From Nonomuraea sp. PA05 (GTDB taxonomy: Bacteria > Actinomycetota > Actinomycetes > Streptosporangiales > Streptosporangiaceae), in contig NZ_VSEY01000037.1 in the NCBI RefSeq assembly GCF_008086045.1, forward strand, positions 1 through 64,000: 64,000 nt of DNA, given 5' to 3'. Below are positions 17,526 through 26,365 of this stretch, in pieces. The position numbers and the translations under genes are program-made. Within the stretch, counting starts at the first letter, position 1, and each line of letters opens with the position of its first letter. Under the pieces are notes generated by a model. That model did no database searches and had not been told where the DNA came from. It saw only the letters and a list, made by a program, of their open reading frames with translations.

Positions 17526-17561
17526 GCGCCGTGCCCCCGCAGGGAAGCGGGGGCACGGCGC
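17526..17561. terminator. Terminator between idi and ino1
   Basis: A perfect 15-bp stem GCGCCGTGCCCCCGC / GCGGGGGCACGGCGC with a 6-base loop (AGGGAA) lies 16 bases beyond the ino1 stop. It is placed to end ino1 transcription and can also stop idi read-through. No long U-run. Confidence 0.8.
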
Positions 17562-17577
17562 CACGGGGATGAGCAGG

Positions 17578-18657
17578 TCAGCGCTCGACCTCACCCCGGA
17601 TGAACTTCTCGACGTACTCCCGGGCCTCGTCGTCGGAGTACTGCTCCGGCGGCGACTTCATGAAGTACGAGGAAGCCGACAGGATCGGCCCGGCGATCCC
17701 CCGGTCAAGGGCGATCTTGGCCGCCCGCACGGCGTCGATGATGATGCCGGCCGAGTTCGGCGAGTCCCAGACCTCGAGCTTGTACTCCAGGTTCAGGGGA
17801 GTGTCGCCGAACGAGCGCCCCTCCAGCCGCACGTAAGCCCACTTGCGGTCGTCCAGCCACGGCACGTGGTCCGACGGCCCGATGTGCACGTCGGCCTTGC
17901 CCATCTCGTGCGGGATCTGCGAGGTGACCGACTGCGTCTTGGAGATCTTCTTGGACTGGAGCCGCTTGCGCTCCAGCATGTTCATGAAGTCCATGTTGCC
18001 GCCGAAGTTGAGCTGGTACGTGCGCAGCAGCTCGACCCCGCGGTCCTCGAACAGCTTGGCCATCACCCGGTGCGTGATGGTGGCGCCGACCTGCGACTTG
18101 ATGTCGTCGCCGACGATCGGCACGCCCGCCTCGGTGAACTTCTCCGCCCACTCGGGGTCGGAGGCGATGAAGACCGGCAGCGCGTTGACGAACGCCACCT
18201 TGGCGTCGATCGCGCACTGCGCGTAGAAGCGGTCGGCCTCCTCCGACCCCACCGGCAGGTACGACACGAGGACGTCGACCTGGTTGTCACGCAGCACCTG
18301 GACCACATCGACCGGCGCCTCGTCGGACTCCTCGATGATCTCGCTGTAGAACTCGCCAAGTCCGTCGAAGGTGTGGCCGCGCTGCACCGTCACCCCCGTG
18401 GGGGGAACGTCGCAGATCTTGATCGTGTTGTTCTCGCTGGCGACGATGGCCTCTGAAAGGTCGCGGCCGACCTTCTTGGCGTCCACGTCGAAGGCGGCGA
18501 CGAACTCGACGTCGCCGACGTGGTACTCGCCGAACTTCACGTGCATGAGGCCCGGGACCCGTGTGTCCGGGTCCGCGTCCTTGTAGTAGTGAACGCCCTG
18601 GACCAGCGACGACGCGCAGTTGCCGACACCGACAATGGCCACGCGAACCGAACCCAT
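17578..18657 (-). CDS. ino1: Inositol-3-phosphate synthase
   Basis: NAD-dependent enzyme that turns glucose 6-phosphate into myo-inositol 3-phosphate, the first step to inositol phospholipids and mycothiol. About 359 residues, the short actinobacterial form. The Rossmann motif VAIVGVGNCASSLVQG is at the N-terminus, and the catalytic region contains DDIKSQVGATITHR and LQLNFGGN-like TYQLNFGGNMDFMNM. ATG 18657 has AAGGGAG eight bases upstream. It lies 13 bases after padR, in the same order as Rv0047c-Rv0046c in M. tuberculosis. Probably controlled by the PadR operator upstream of the pair. Confidence 0.96.
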   Translation of the reverse strand: MGSVRVAIVGVGNCASSLVQGVHYYKDADPDTRVPGLMHVKFGEYHVGDVEFVAAFDVDAKKVGRDLSEAIVASENNTIKICDVPPTGVTVQRGHTFDGLGEFYSEIIEESDEAPVDVVQVLRDNQVDVLVSYLPVGSEEADRFYAQCAIDAKVAFVNALPVFIASDPEWAEKFTEAGVPIVGDDIKSQVGATITHRVMAKLFEDRGVELLRTYQLNFGGNMDFMNMLERKRLQSKKISKTQSVTSQIPHEMGKADVHIGPSDHVPWLDDRKWAYVRLEGRSFGDTPLNLEYKLEVWDSPNSAGIIIDAVRAAKIALDRGIAGPILSASSYFMKSPPEQYSDDEAREYVEKFIRGEVER

Positions 18658-18670
18658 CGCACTCGCTCCC

Positions 18671-19267
18671 TTACTCATCAGTTGACGTGGTATCTCTCTC
18701 GGGACTCTCCTCCGCGGAGGACGAGGCCCGACGCTCCGTTGCGATCAGCTCGTTCAACCAGCGCACCTCGCGTTCGACGGACTCGAGCCCGTGACGTTGC
18801 AGCTCGAGCGTGTAACTGTCGAGACGCTCCCTGGTGCGCGCCAGCGCAGTACGCACCGCGTCGAGGCGCTCCTCGAGCCGGCTACGGCGGCCTTCGAGAA
18901 TGCGCAGCCGCACTTCGGCCTCCGTGTGGCGGAAGAAGGCGAAGTGCACGCCGAAGCTCTCGTCCTCCCATGCGGATGGACCGGCTTGCGTGAGCATGTC
19001 CTGAAGGCGTTCCTTGCCCTCGGCGGTCAGCTTGTAGACGATCTTCGACCTGCCGCCGACGATCGCGGTCGGAGCGGGCTGCTCCTCCACGATCAGGCCC
19101 TGAGCCAGAAGCGATCGCAGACAGGGGTACAGCGACCCGTAGGAGAACGCACGGAACATCCCCAGCAAGGCGTTGAGCCGTTTGCGCAGCTCGTAGCCGT
19201 GTAGCGGCGTCTCGTGCAGCGACCCGAGCACGGCCAGCTCCAGAACCCTGCCCTGTCCGCTGGCCAC
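18671..19267 (-). CDS. PadR-family transcriptional regulator
   Basis: About 198 residues. The N-terminal winged helix has LELAVLGSLHETPLHGYELR and SYGSLYPCLRSLLAQGLI, the PadR signature; a long coiled-coil C-terminal part (LEERLDAVRTALARTRERLD) serves dimerisation. GTG 19267 is chosen because GAGGGGGCGG lies upstream and because the operator palindrome sits just beyond it. Co-transcribed with ino1. Likely an autoregulator that also controls inositol synthesis; the effector is unknown. Confidence 0.9.
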   Translation of the reverse strand: MASGQGRVLELAVLGSLHETPLHGYELRKRLNALLGMFRAFSYGSLYPCLRSLLAQGLIVEEQPAPTAIVGGRSKIVYKLTAEGKERLQDMLTQAGPSAWEDESFGVHFAFFRHTEAEVRLRILEGRRSRLEERLDAVRTALARTRERLDSYTLELQRHGLESVEREVRWLNELIATERRASSSAEESPERDTTSTDE

Positions 19268-19289
19268 TGGAACCGCCCCCTCTCGCGTC

Positions 19290-19310
19290 GATGTATCGAG
19301 CCGATACATC
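19290..19310. promoter_or_regulatory. PadR-type operator palindrome
   Basis: GATGTATCG-AGC-CGATACATC is a perfect 9-bp inverted repeat with a 3-base centre. It lies about 22 bases upstream of the padR start. PadR repressors typically bind ATGT-N8/10-ACAT palindromes at their own promoters; this site fits that rule. Binding is inferred. Confidence 0.8.
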
Positions 19311-19400
19311 TCCAAGATACGTCGGTGCGCTATATGGCTGCAATCTATGAATCTGCCAAGGCGTTGGGATGAACCCGTAAAACGCCGTAGTCTGGCGCTC

Positions 19401-19787
19401 ATGTGGTCACAGAGAAGGGTGGTGGATTACGGCCTCGCGAAGCGGGCGGTGGTCCGCTCCGTGCGCTCGGGGCGCTCCTCGCGCCGCGACGTCTGTGACG
19501 CACAGCCCTACCTCCTCCGGGCGGCGCGCCACTTCGGCGAGCCGACCGAACGCCCCTGCCCGGTGTGCGAACAGGAGAACGTCACCAACGTGACCTATGT
19601 CTACGGGGATTCCCTCGGTAGGCATGCCGGTCAGGCAAAGGTCACATCAGAACTCGCCGCCATGGCTCATGATTACGATGAGTTCCGGGTGTACGTTGTC
19701 GAGGTCTGCCAAGGTTGTTCCTGGAATCACCTGACGGTTTCGTACGTCCTCGGGAACGGACCGCCTGATCTCGCCGGACAAGCGTGA
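19401..19787 (+). CDS. DUF5318 family protein (zinc-ribbon-like)
   Basis: A 128-residue protein with two cysteine pairs, CPVC and CQGC, spaced as in a zinc ribbon (positions about 58-61 and 101-104). The N-terminus MWSQRRVVDYGLAKRAVV is characteristic of this actinobacterial family, which is Rv0049 in M. tuberculosis and, as here, directly precedes ponA. ATG 19401 is chosen by family length. Function is unknown; synteny with the penicillin-binding protein suggests a role linked to the envelope. Confidence 0.85.
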   Translation: MWSQRRVVDYGLAKRAVVRSVRSGRSSRRDVCDAQPYLLRAARHFGEPTERPCPVCEQENVTNVTYVYGDSLGRHAGQAKVTSELAAMAHDYDEFRVYVVEVCQGCSWNHLTVSYVLGNGPPDLAGQA

Positions 19788-19853
19788 AGACCGAGGGCGG
19801 CGAAGAGTTCACGCCCGACCGCCGTTTATGTTCCGACGACGTTGTGAGGACGT

Positions 19854-22544
19854 GTGAGTAGCAGCATGAATGAGGGGACGGCCCGCCCTGGAAGGCGCCG
19901 TCGATCCAGCTCATCCCGTTCTGTGCCCCAGAGTTCTCCACCTCAAACCGGCGAGCCGGGTTGGGGTGCGGCCCAGCCGCCCCGTCGTCCTGAAGCGGCC
20001 TACGAGCAGACGGGCGCGATGGCTGCGCAGCCGTACGACCAGCCCGAGCCGCGCAGGCCCGAGCCACGCAGGCCCGAGCCGCGCACCGAGCCGCGCCGGC
20101 CTGAGCCGCGCCCCGGGCCGGACGATCCCTACGGGCAGCAGCCGCCGCAGCGCTCGCGAAGCCAGGATACGCGCACGCTGGGTAATCAGGAGACGATCAT
20201 CAGTGACGCGCCGCGCCGTTCGCGCAGGCGCGGTTCCGGGCAGCCGCCCGAGCCTCCCGGCCCGCCGACGAAGAAGGACGGCGACGGACGCGGCGGCTGG
20301 CGCAGGTTCGTGCCGAGCTGGAAGATCGTCGTGGCGGGCGCCGTGGTGCTCGCGGCCGGCCTGTTCGGCATGATCATGGTCGCGTACGCCAACACCCCCG
20401 TGCCGACCTCCGCCCAGAGCGAGGCGACGGCCCAGCAGAGCACCATCTACTACCGCGACGGCAAGAACGTCATCGCCCAGCTCGGCTTCAAGCGCGAGAT
20501 CGTCCCCTTCGCCAGGATGGACGAGGACGTCAGGAACGCCGCGGTCGCCATCGAGAACAAGACGTTCTGGGAAGACTCCGGCATCTCCATCTCCGGCATG
20601 GCCCGCTCGGTGTGGATGACCGCCACGGGGCAGCAGCTCCAGGGCGCCTCGACGATCACCCAGCAGATGGCCCGCGGCTACTACGACGGCCTCAGCCAGG
20701 AGGTGTCGATCCAGCGCAAGGTCAAGGAGATCTTCGTCGCGGTCAAGCTCGACGAGACCATGTCGAAGGAGGACATCCTTTCGACCTATCTCAACACCAT
20801 CAACTTCGGCCGCGCGTACGGCGTCGAGGCCGCCGCGAAGGCGTACTTCCCCGGCAAGAAGGTCACCGCCGCGAAGCTGACCCCCGAGCAGGGCGCCTAT
20901 CTCGCCGCGCGCATCCAGCAGCCGAACTGGGACCACAACTCCGCGGCGCTCCAGGAGCGCTTCAAGCAGGTCATCAACAACATGGCCGAGCTGTGGCCGG
21001 AGAAGTACGGCAACCTCCCGCAGACCGCCAAGTTCCCGAAGACGCTCGCCTCCGCCGGCAACGACGACCTGGGCGGCCTCAACGGCTACATGGTCGAGGA
21101 GGTGCTGAACGAGCTCGAGGGCCGCGGCCTGACCGTCGACGAGATCAAGTCCGGCGGCTACAAGATCGTCTCGACCTTCGACAAGAAGCTCATGAAGGCC
21201 GCGCAGACCGCGGTCAAGAGCACCATGCAGGCCTACGGCATGAGCACGGAGTTCCACGGCGGCCTGGCCGCGGTGAACCCGAAGAACGGGCGGGTGCTCG
21301 CCTTCTACGGCGGCGACGACTTCCTCACCGACCCGTGGAACGAGCCCTTCCAGTCCACCAAGCAGGCCGCGTCCGCGTTCAAGCCGTACGTGCTGGCGGC
21401 CTGGCTGCAGGCCGGCTACTCGCTCAAGAGCTACGTGCCGGGCAACCAGACGGTGCCGAAGGAGCTGCCGGGCCAGCAGGCGGGCGGCATCAAGAACAGC
21501 CACAACGTCGGCGTGTCCGTTGACGTGGTCAAGGCCACCGCGGCCTCCGTCAACACCGCCTACGTGTCGATGGCGTACGCGCTGCCGGGCCGCCTCGACG
21601 ACGTCAAGAACCTCGTCGAGGCGGCCGGCTTCGACCAGAAGCGCATGGAACAGGACGTGGAGGAGCACCACTTCCAGTTCGCGATCGGCAGCGCGCTGGT
21701 GACGCCGGTCGAGCAGGCAGCGGGCTACTCGATCTTCGCCAACGGCGGCAAGTACACCAAGTACCACGTCGTCCAGGAGGTCAAGCAGAACGGCAAGGTC
21801 GCCTACCCGGAGCAGGCCGTCGCCAAGACGGTCGTCGACCCGGGGGTCGCCGCCGACGCCACGGTCGCCATGCAGGCGGTGCTGCAGGCGGGCGGCACCG
21901 CGGCGGGCAAGGGTCTGGGCACCAGGCCGGCCGCGGGCAAGACCGGCACGAACAACGACGAGAAGGAGGCCTGGTTCGTCGGCTACACGCCGCAGGTCTC
22001 CACCGCCGTCGGGTTCTACCGCGAGCAGTGCGTGACCAAGACGGGCAAGGTCGTCCCGCCGCAGCACTCCAACTGCCCGATCACCCGCAAGGGCAGCAAG
22101 AAGTACGACGGGAACAACCCCTACACCAGCGTCAAGGAGGTCTCGCTCGGCTTCGAGGGCGCGGGCCCGCCCACCATCGCCTGGCAGAAGTTCATGCAGC
22201 TCGCCCACGAGAGCCTGCCGGTCGAGCAGTTCCCGGACCGGGCCGAGGTCGGCGTCCCCGAGAACATCGTGCCGAGCCCGACGCCCACGCCGACGCCCAC
22301 GCCCGAGGACGAGAACCCGTTCGGCTCGGACAACCCGTTCGACGACGGCTCCGACGACTGCCTCATCGGCTGTGACGACAACGACGTCACCATCCCCGAC
22401 GACGACGTGAACGTGGACGACGGCACCGACGACGACTTCGGCAACAGCGACCCCAACGACGTGGGCCTGGCCGGGCAGGGCTCCGTGCCCGAGCCCAGAT
22501 CCAGCGGGACGCAGCCGAGGGCCACCAGGCCAGAGGACCAGTGA
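19854..22544 (+). CDS. ponA: Bifunctional class A penicillin-binding protein (transglycosylase/transpeptidase)
   Basis: An 896-residue class A PBP that polymerises and cross-links peptidoglycan. A long cytoplasmic Pro/Arg-rich region (repeats of EPRRPEPR) precedes one transmembrane helix near residue 158. The GT51 domain shows ENKTFWEDSGIS (catalytic Glu near 233), GASTITQQMARG and STYLNTINFGRAYGVEAAA. The transpeptidase has SAFK at about 507, SVN at about 565 and KTGT at about 696. The C-terminal tail is Pro/Thr and then Asp/Asn-rich, outside the membrane. GTG 19854 (GAGGA close upstream) or ATG 19866 may start it. Downstream genes overlap by four bases. Confidence 0.96.
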   Translation: MSSSMNEGTARPGRRRRSSSSRSVPQSSPPQTGEPGWGAAQPPRRPEAAYEQTGAMAAQPYDQPEPRRPEPRRPEPRTEPRRPEPRPGPDDPYGQQPPQRSRSQDTRTLGNQETIISDAPRRSRRRGSGQPPEPPGPPTKKDGDGRGGWRRFVPSWKIVVAGAVVLAAGLFGMIMVAYANTPVPTSAQSEATAQQSTIYYRDGKNVIAQLGFKREIVPFARMDEDVRNAAVAIENKTFWEDSGISISGMARSVWMTATGQQLQGASTITQQMARGYYDGLSQEVSIQRKVKEIFVAVKLDETMSKEDILSTYLNTINFGRAYGVEAAAKAYFPGKKVTAAKLTPEQGAYLAARIQQPNWDHNSAALQERFKQVINNMAELWPEKYGNLPQTAKFPKTLASAGNDDLGGLNGYMVEEVLNELEGRGLTVDEIKSGGYKIVSTFDKKLMKAAQTAVKSTMQAYGMSTEFHGGLAAVNPKNGRVLAFYGGDDFLTDPWNEPFQSTKQAASAFKPYVLAAWLQAGYSLKSYVPGNQTVPKELPGQQAGGIKNSHNVGVSVDVVKATAASVNTAYVSMAYALPGRLDDVKNLVEAAGFDQKRMEQDVEEHHFQFAIGSALVTPVEQAAGYSIFANGGKYTKYHVVQEVKQNGKVAYPEQAVAKTVVDPGVAADATVAMQAVLQAGGTAAGKGLGTRPAAGKTGTNNDEKEAWFVGYTPQVSTAVGFYREQCVTKTGKVVPPQHSNCPITRKGSKKYDGNNPYTSVKEVSLGFEGAGPPTIAWQKFMQLAHESLPVEQFPDRAEVGVPENIVPSPTPTPTPTPEDENPFGSDNPFDDGSDDCLIGCDDNDVTIPDDDVNVDDGTDDDFGNSDPNDVGLAGQGSVPEPRSSGTQPRATRPEDQ

Positions 22545-23863
22545 CGAGCACCGAGGCCCGCGCCCCCTTCGTGGCGCGGGCCGTTCCCTACCTGCCCCTG
22601 GGGCTGATCGCCGCCCTGGGGGCGACCCTCGCGTACGTGGTGCGGCTCCCGTGCCGCACCGGCGGGTGGAACGACCAGGTCACCACCTACACCAACTTCT
22701 GCTACAGCGACATCTACCCCCTGTACTTCGACAGGGCGCTGGCCACCCAGAACCCCTACTTCGCCGACGTGCCGTTCGACAAGCAGGTCGAGTACCCGGT
22801 GGTGCTGGGCGAGGTCATGCAGCTGTTCAGCTGGATCGCCCGCGCGCTGGAGCCGGACCACGTCGCCCAGGCGGTGCGCTTCTACGACCTGACGGTGATC
22901 CTGCTCGGCGCCTGCCTCGTGGCGGGCGTGCTGCTGATGGCCGCGGTGGCGGGCCCGACGCGGCGCTGGGACGCCCTCTGGTACGCCATCTCGCCGGCCG
23001 TGGTGCTGGCCGCCTACATCAACTGGGACCTGGTCGCCGGCGCGCTGTCCATGGGCATGCTGCTGGCCTGGAAGCGGCAGCGCCAGGTGGCGGCCGGGGT
23101 GCTGCTGGGGCTGGCGATCGCGACCAAGTTCTACCCGCTGATGTTCGTCGGCGCGCTGTTCCTGCTGACGTGGCGCACCGGCCGGTGGCGGCCGTTCCTC
23201 GTCACGATGGGCTCGGCCTTGGGCGCCTGGCTCGTGGTGAACGTGCCGTTCATGGTCTTCGCCTGGGAGGGCTGGCGCAGGTTCTACGTCTTCTCCCAGG
23301 ACCGCGGGGTCGACTGGGGCTCGCCGTGGCTGTTCTTCCAGAACAAGGGCTGGCCCGTGCTGGGCGAGGCCGACGTGAGCACGCTCGGCATGGTGTCGCT
23401 GGCGATCATGTGCGTGGGCATCGCGGTGCTGACGCTGGCCGCGCCGCGCCGGCCCAGGCTGGCGCAGATCTGCTTCCTGGCGCTGGCCGCGTTCATGATG
23501 ACGAACAAGGTGTGGTCGCCGCAGTTCGTGTTGTGGCTGGTGCCGTTCGCGGTGCTGGCCAGGCCCAACTGGAAGCCGCTGGTGCTGTGGCAGCTCGCGG
23601 AGGTCTGGTACTTCGTCGCGATCTGGCTGTACCTGGTGGCCCAGTCGCCGCTCAACCGGGACGACCTGGGCATCGGCGATGACACGTACTTCACCGCCGT
23701 GTGGGGCCGCATCATCACGATCGCCATCATGATGGCGTTCGTCGTGCGTGACGTGCTGCGGCCGGACAAGGACGCGGTGCGGCAGGCCGACCTCGACGAC
23801 CAGGCGGGCGGCGTGTTCGACGACGCCCCCGACCGGTTCACGCTCCAGTCCGCCTTCAGATGA
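22541..23863 (+). CDS. GT87/DUF2029-type polytopic glycosyltransferase
   Basis: A 440-residue membrane protein with about 10-11 predicted helices, homologous by position and character to Rv0051. GT87 proteins are GT-C mannosyl/arabinosyl-type transferases using polyprenyl-phosphate sugars. The first extracytoplasmic loop is long and holds two cysteines (LPCRTGGWN and NFCYSDIYPLYF), plus the repeated VEYPVVLGEVM segment seen in this family. The start overlaps the ponA stop by four bases, so it is coupled to wall synthesis. The acceptor is unknown. Confidence 0.82.
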   Translation: MTSTEARAPFVARAVPYLPLGLIAALGATLAYVVRLPCRTGGWNDQVTTYTNFCYSDIYPLYFDRALATQNPYFADVPFDKQVEYPVVLGEVMQLFSWIARALEPDHVAQAVRFYDLTVILLGACLVAGVLLMAAVAGPTRRWDALWYAISPAVVLAAYINWDLVAGALSMGMLLAWKRQRQVAAGVLLGLAIATKFYPLMFVGALFLLTWRTGRWRPFLVTMGSALGAWLVVNVPFMVFAWEGWRRFYVFSQDRGVDWGSPWLFFQNKGWPVLGEADVSTLGMVSLAIMCVGIAVLTLAAPRRPRLAQICFLALAAFMMTNKVWSPQFVLWLVPFAVLARPNWKPLVLWQLAEVWYFVAIWLYLVAQSPLNRDDLGIGDDTYFTAVWGRIITIAIMMAFVVRDVLRPDKDAVRQADLDDQAGGVFDDAPDRFTLQSAFR

Positions 23864-24924
23864 TCACTCGCTCGGCCGGTAGGGACGCGCTGCTGCTGTG
23901 GTTCGGCTCGCGGGCCGGGCTGCTCCTCGCCACGCTCCTCGGCGCGGCGATGGGCGGATACCTCGACAAGTGGCACAAGTGGGACGCCACGCTGTTCATC
24001 ACGATCGCCCAGTACGGCTACGACGGCGAGCCGGGCAAGCCGCCGGACGACGGGCTGCCCGCCTTCTTCCCCGGCCTGCCCGCGGCGCTGCGGCTGGTGC
24101 ACCTCGTGGTGCCCGACTGGGCGGCGGCCGGGCTGCTGGTCTCGCTGGCCGCGGGGGCGGTCGCGATGACGGCGCTGGCCAGGCTGGCCGAGGTGGAGGG
24201 CGCCTCCGGGTGGATGGCCGTGCTGGCGCTGCTGCTCTTCCCGATGGCGGTGTTCCTGTCCGCGGGCTACAGCGAGTCGCTGTTCCTGGCCTTCGCGATC
24301 CCGGCGTGGCTGGCCGCCAGGCAGGGGAACTGGCCGTCGGCGGCGCTGCTGGCGGCGGGGGCTTCCTGTGTGCGGATCACGGGGTTGTTCCTCGCGGTCG
24401 CGCTCGTGGTGGAGTTCGCGATGCGCAAGGAGTCGCCGCGGCGGGCCGGGTGGCTGGCCGTGCCGTTCGTGCCGCTGGTGGCGTACTCGTACTACCAGTA
24501 CGGCAGGACCGGCGACTGGCTGGCGTGGAAGCACGCGCAGGAGGCCGGGTGGGGGCGCGACTTCGCCTGGCCGTGGGAGGCGTGGGCGACGACCTGGCGC
24601 TCGGCCATGGGCTCGGGCGACTTCGCGGTGGCCTTCCGGATGGAGATCGTCGGCGTCGTGGTGGCCGTGGCCGCGCTGGTGTGGCTGCTGGTGCTGCGCC
24701 GGTGGAGCGAGGCCGTCTACACGGGCGCGCAGGCGGGGGCGCTGATGACGTCGGCGTACTACCTGTCGATCCCGCGTTCGCTGCTGCTGTGGTTCCCGCT
24801 GTGGGTGGTGGTCGCGCGGTTCGCGACCCGGCGGACGTGGGTGATCGTGCTCTACGGGACGATCTCGGGGCCGTTGATGCTGGTCAACGCCTTCCGGTTC
24901 CTGAACGGGGCGTGGGCGGGCTGA
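23860..24924 (+). CDS. PIG-V-like mannosyltransferase family membrane protein
   Basis: A 354-residue protein with about 8-9 predicted helices. KWHKWDATLFITIAQYGY in the first loop matches the W-D motif of PIG-V/GT-C mannosyltransferases, and PAFFPGLPAALR follows as in that family. The start overlaps the preceding gene by four bases (ATGA), making ponA-GT87-PIG-V one operon. It probably transfers mannose or a similar sugar from a polyprenyl carrier to a surface polymer. The precise substrate is unknown. Confidence 0.8.
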   Translation: MITRSAGRDALLLWFGSRAGLLLATLLGAAMGGYLDKWHKWDATLFITIAQYGYDGEPGKPPDDGLPAFFPGLPAALRLVHLVVPDWAAAGLLVSLAAGAVAMTALARLAEVEGASGWMAVLALLLFPMAVFLSAGYSESLFLAFAIPAWLAARQGNWPSAALLAAGASCVRITGLFLAVALVVEFAMRKESPRRAGWLAVPFVPLVAYSYYQYGRTGDWLAWKHAQEAGWGRDFAWPWEAWATTWRSAMGSGDFAVAFRMEIVGVVVAVAALVWLLVLRRWSEAVYTGAQAGALMTSAYYLSIPRSLLLWFPLWVVVARFATRRTWVIVLYGTISGPLMLVNAFRFLNGAWAG

Positions 24925-24973
24925 CTCGGGTCACGCCCCTTACCCACTTTTCCGTCTCGGTAATCCAGGGAAG

Positions 24974-24982
24974 TTATCCACA
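24974..24982 (+). promoter_or_regulatory. Perfect DnaA-box 9-mer
   Basis: TTATCCACA, the consensus DnaA box, stands alone between the convergent PIG-V and nfo genes and is followed by GGCTGTG. The same TTATCC-CAGGCT context recurs at 33901 in front of dnaB. A single box may be chance; no cluster surrounds it. Confidence 0.5.
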
Positions 24983-24997
24983 GGCTGTGTGTAATCG

Positions 24998-25741
24998 CTA
25001 GAGGTTCTTCCTCAGGAACGCGATGTCGTCCGCCTGGCCGTCGCCGGGAGTCTCCACCACGATCGGCGCGCCGGCCGCCCGGCAGACCGCCAGGATCAGC
25101 TCGGGGTCGATCTTCCCCTTGCCCAGGTTGGCGTGCCGGTCGGCGCCGGAGTCGAAGTCGTCGCGCGAGTCGTTGCAGTGCACCAGGTCGATGCGGCCGG
25201 TGATGGCCTTGACCCGGTCGACCAGGTCGATCAGCTCCTCGCCGCCGGCGTGGGCGTGGCAGGTGTCGAGGCAGAAGCCCACGTCGAACCCGTCGAGCGC
25301 CTCCCACAGCCGGGCGATGCGCTCCAGCTTGCGCGCCATCGCGTTGCCGCCGCCCGCGGTGTTCTCGATCAGCACCGGGATCGGGCACTCCATGCGCTCG
25401 AACACCTTGCGCCAGTTGTCGAACCCGGTCTGCGGGTCGTCGCTCTTGTTGACGTGGCCGCCGTGCACGATCAGGCCCTTGGCGCCGAGGCTCGCCGCCG
25501 CCTTCAGGTGCTGCTCCAGCAGCTTGCGGCTGGGAATCCTGATGCGGTTGTTGGTCGTCGCCACGTTGACCAGGTAGGGGGCGTGGATGTAAATGTCCAC
25601 CCCTTCGACCGGCTTGGCCGGCAGCACGGGCTTGTCGTAGCCCTGCGGGTCGCCGAGGAAGAACTGCACCACCTCGGCCCCCACCTCCGCGGCGTGGGCG
25701 GCGGGGTCGTCCTGATCGACGTGAGCTCCGATTAGCACCAT
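24998..25741 (-). CDS. nfo: Deoxyribonuclease IV (AP endonuclease, Nfo family)
   Basis: A 247-residue TIM-barrel enzyme that cuts DNA 5' of abasic sites in base excision repair. Metal-site residues appear in IYIHAPYLVN, LIVHGGH, PVLIENTAGGGNA, GFCLDTCHAHAGG, LVHCNDSRDDF and IVVETPGD, which are the conserved zinc ligand segments. Length matches the short actinobacterial type (about 250). It is convergent with the glycosyltransferase operon and divergent from a small membrane protein gene. Confidence 0.95.
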   Translation of the reverse strand: MVLIGAHVDQDDPAAHAAEVGAEVVQFFLGDPQGYDKPVLPAKPVEGVDIYIHAPYLVNVATTNNRIRIPSRKLLEQHLKAAASLGAKGLIVHGGHVNKSDDPQTGFDNWRKVFERMECPIPVLIENTAGGGNAMARKLERIARLWEALDGFDVGFCLDTCHAHAGGEELIDLVDRVKAITGRIDLVHCNDSRDDFDSGADRHANLGKGKIDPELILAVCRAAGAPIVVETPGDGQADDIAFLRKNL

Positions 25742-25818
25742 GTCACCGAGCTTATCCGTTTGGTGGAAGCAGCTCAGGGCAGTCGCGGGGACACCCCCTA
25801 CTCCTGAGGAGACAACAT

Positions 25819-25995
25819 ATGAGCCGCTGGCGCTTACGAGCGCTCATCGTCCTCGTTTACGTCATCATCGGCATCTACGTCGCCTGGGTGTACGACTACA
25901 TCACGCCCGGGCTGCTCAGGGACCTCGCTGAGGCGTTGCTCTCGGTGTTCCTCTGGTTCCTGGTCCTGCTCGGCATAGACCTGCACATCGGGTGA
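25819..25995 (+). CDS. Small membrane protein, 58 residues
   Basis: ATG 25819 has GAGGAG eight bases upstream. The product starts MSRWRLRALIVLVYVIIGIY and has two hydrophobic helices: residues about 8-24 and, after a short loop DYITPGLLRDLAE, residues about 38-54 (LLSVFLWFLVLLGI). Positive N-terminus, so both ends may face the cytoplasm. A terminator follows at 26010. I do not recognise a domain. The good ribosome binding site, helix pattern and clean stop before a terminator support a real gene. Confidence 0.75.
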   Translation: MSRWRLRALIVLVYVIIGIYVAWVYDYITPGLLRDLAEALLSVFLWFLVLLGIDLHIG

Positions 25996-26009
25996 GGCGC
26001 ATAGAACAG

Positions 26010-26036
26010 AACGGCCCCGGTGGAACCGGGGCCGTT
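26010..26036. terminator. Bidirectional terminator
   Basis: A 12-bp perfect stem AACGGCCCCGGT / ACCGGGGCCGTT with a 3-base loop lies between two convergent small membrane-protein genes, 14 bases after the first stop and 2 before the second. Confidence 0.85.
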
Positions 26037-26038
26037 GC

Positions 26039-26365
26039 TCATGGATGGGGGAGGAAGCCGCCGTGGGCGATGCCCAGCGCGGCGCCGACGAACGAGCCCA
26101 CGAGACCGATGATGTTGAGCGAGCGCTGCGGCGTCGTGGCCGAGATGTACTGCGAGTAGAGGCCGACGCCGAAGCCCAGCGTGCCGACCCAGGACGCGAT
26201 CATGTGCGCCGAGGTCCAGAACGTGGCCACGAAGGCGACCACACCGCACACGAGCGTGACGATGGCCAGGATGTTCTCGACCGGGTGCGGACGACCATCC
26301 GGGTTGAGCGTGAGCTTGAACCGCTCCGATTCGGAGGGCTGAAGCACATGTGGCACAGCCACCAC
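26039..26365 (-). CDS. Small integral membrane protein
   Basis: A 108-residue protein with an N-terminal cytoplasmic part (SESERFKLTLNPDGRPHP) and three predicted helices: VENILAIVTLVCGVVAFVAT, MIASWVGTLGFGVGLYS and LNIIGLVGSFVGAALGIAHG. Several GTG codons cluster at the start (26365, 26362, 26356) next to AAGGGGG, so the exact N-terminus is uncertain. Conserved in position upstream of rpsF in related actinobacteria as far as I recall; function is unknown. Confidence 0.72.
   Translation of the reverse strand: MVAVPHVLQPSESERFKLTLNPDGRPHPVENILAIVTLVCGVVAFVATFWTSAHMIASWVGTLGFGVGLYSQYISATTPQRSLNIIGLVGSFVGAALGIAHGGFLPHP

Noticed and set aside
19911..22208. 765-codon open frame antisense to ponA
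   Set aside because: It is a by-product of high GC content opposite a confirmed PBP gene; its composition (Arg, Gly, Leu, Val) has no domain signature.
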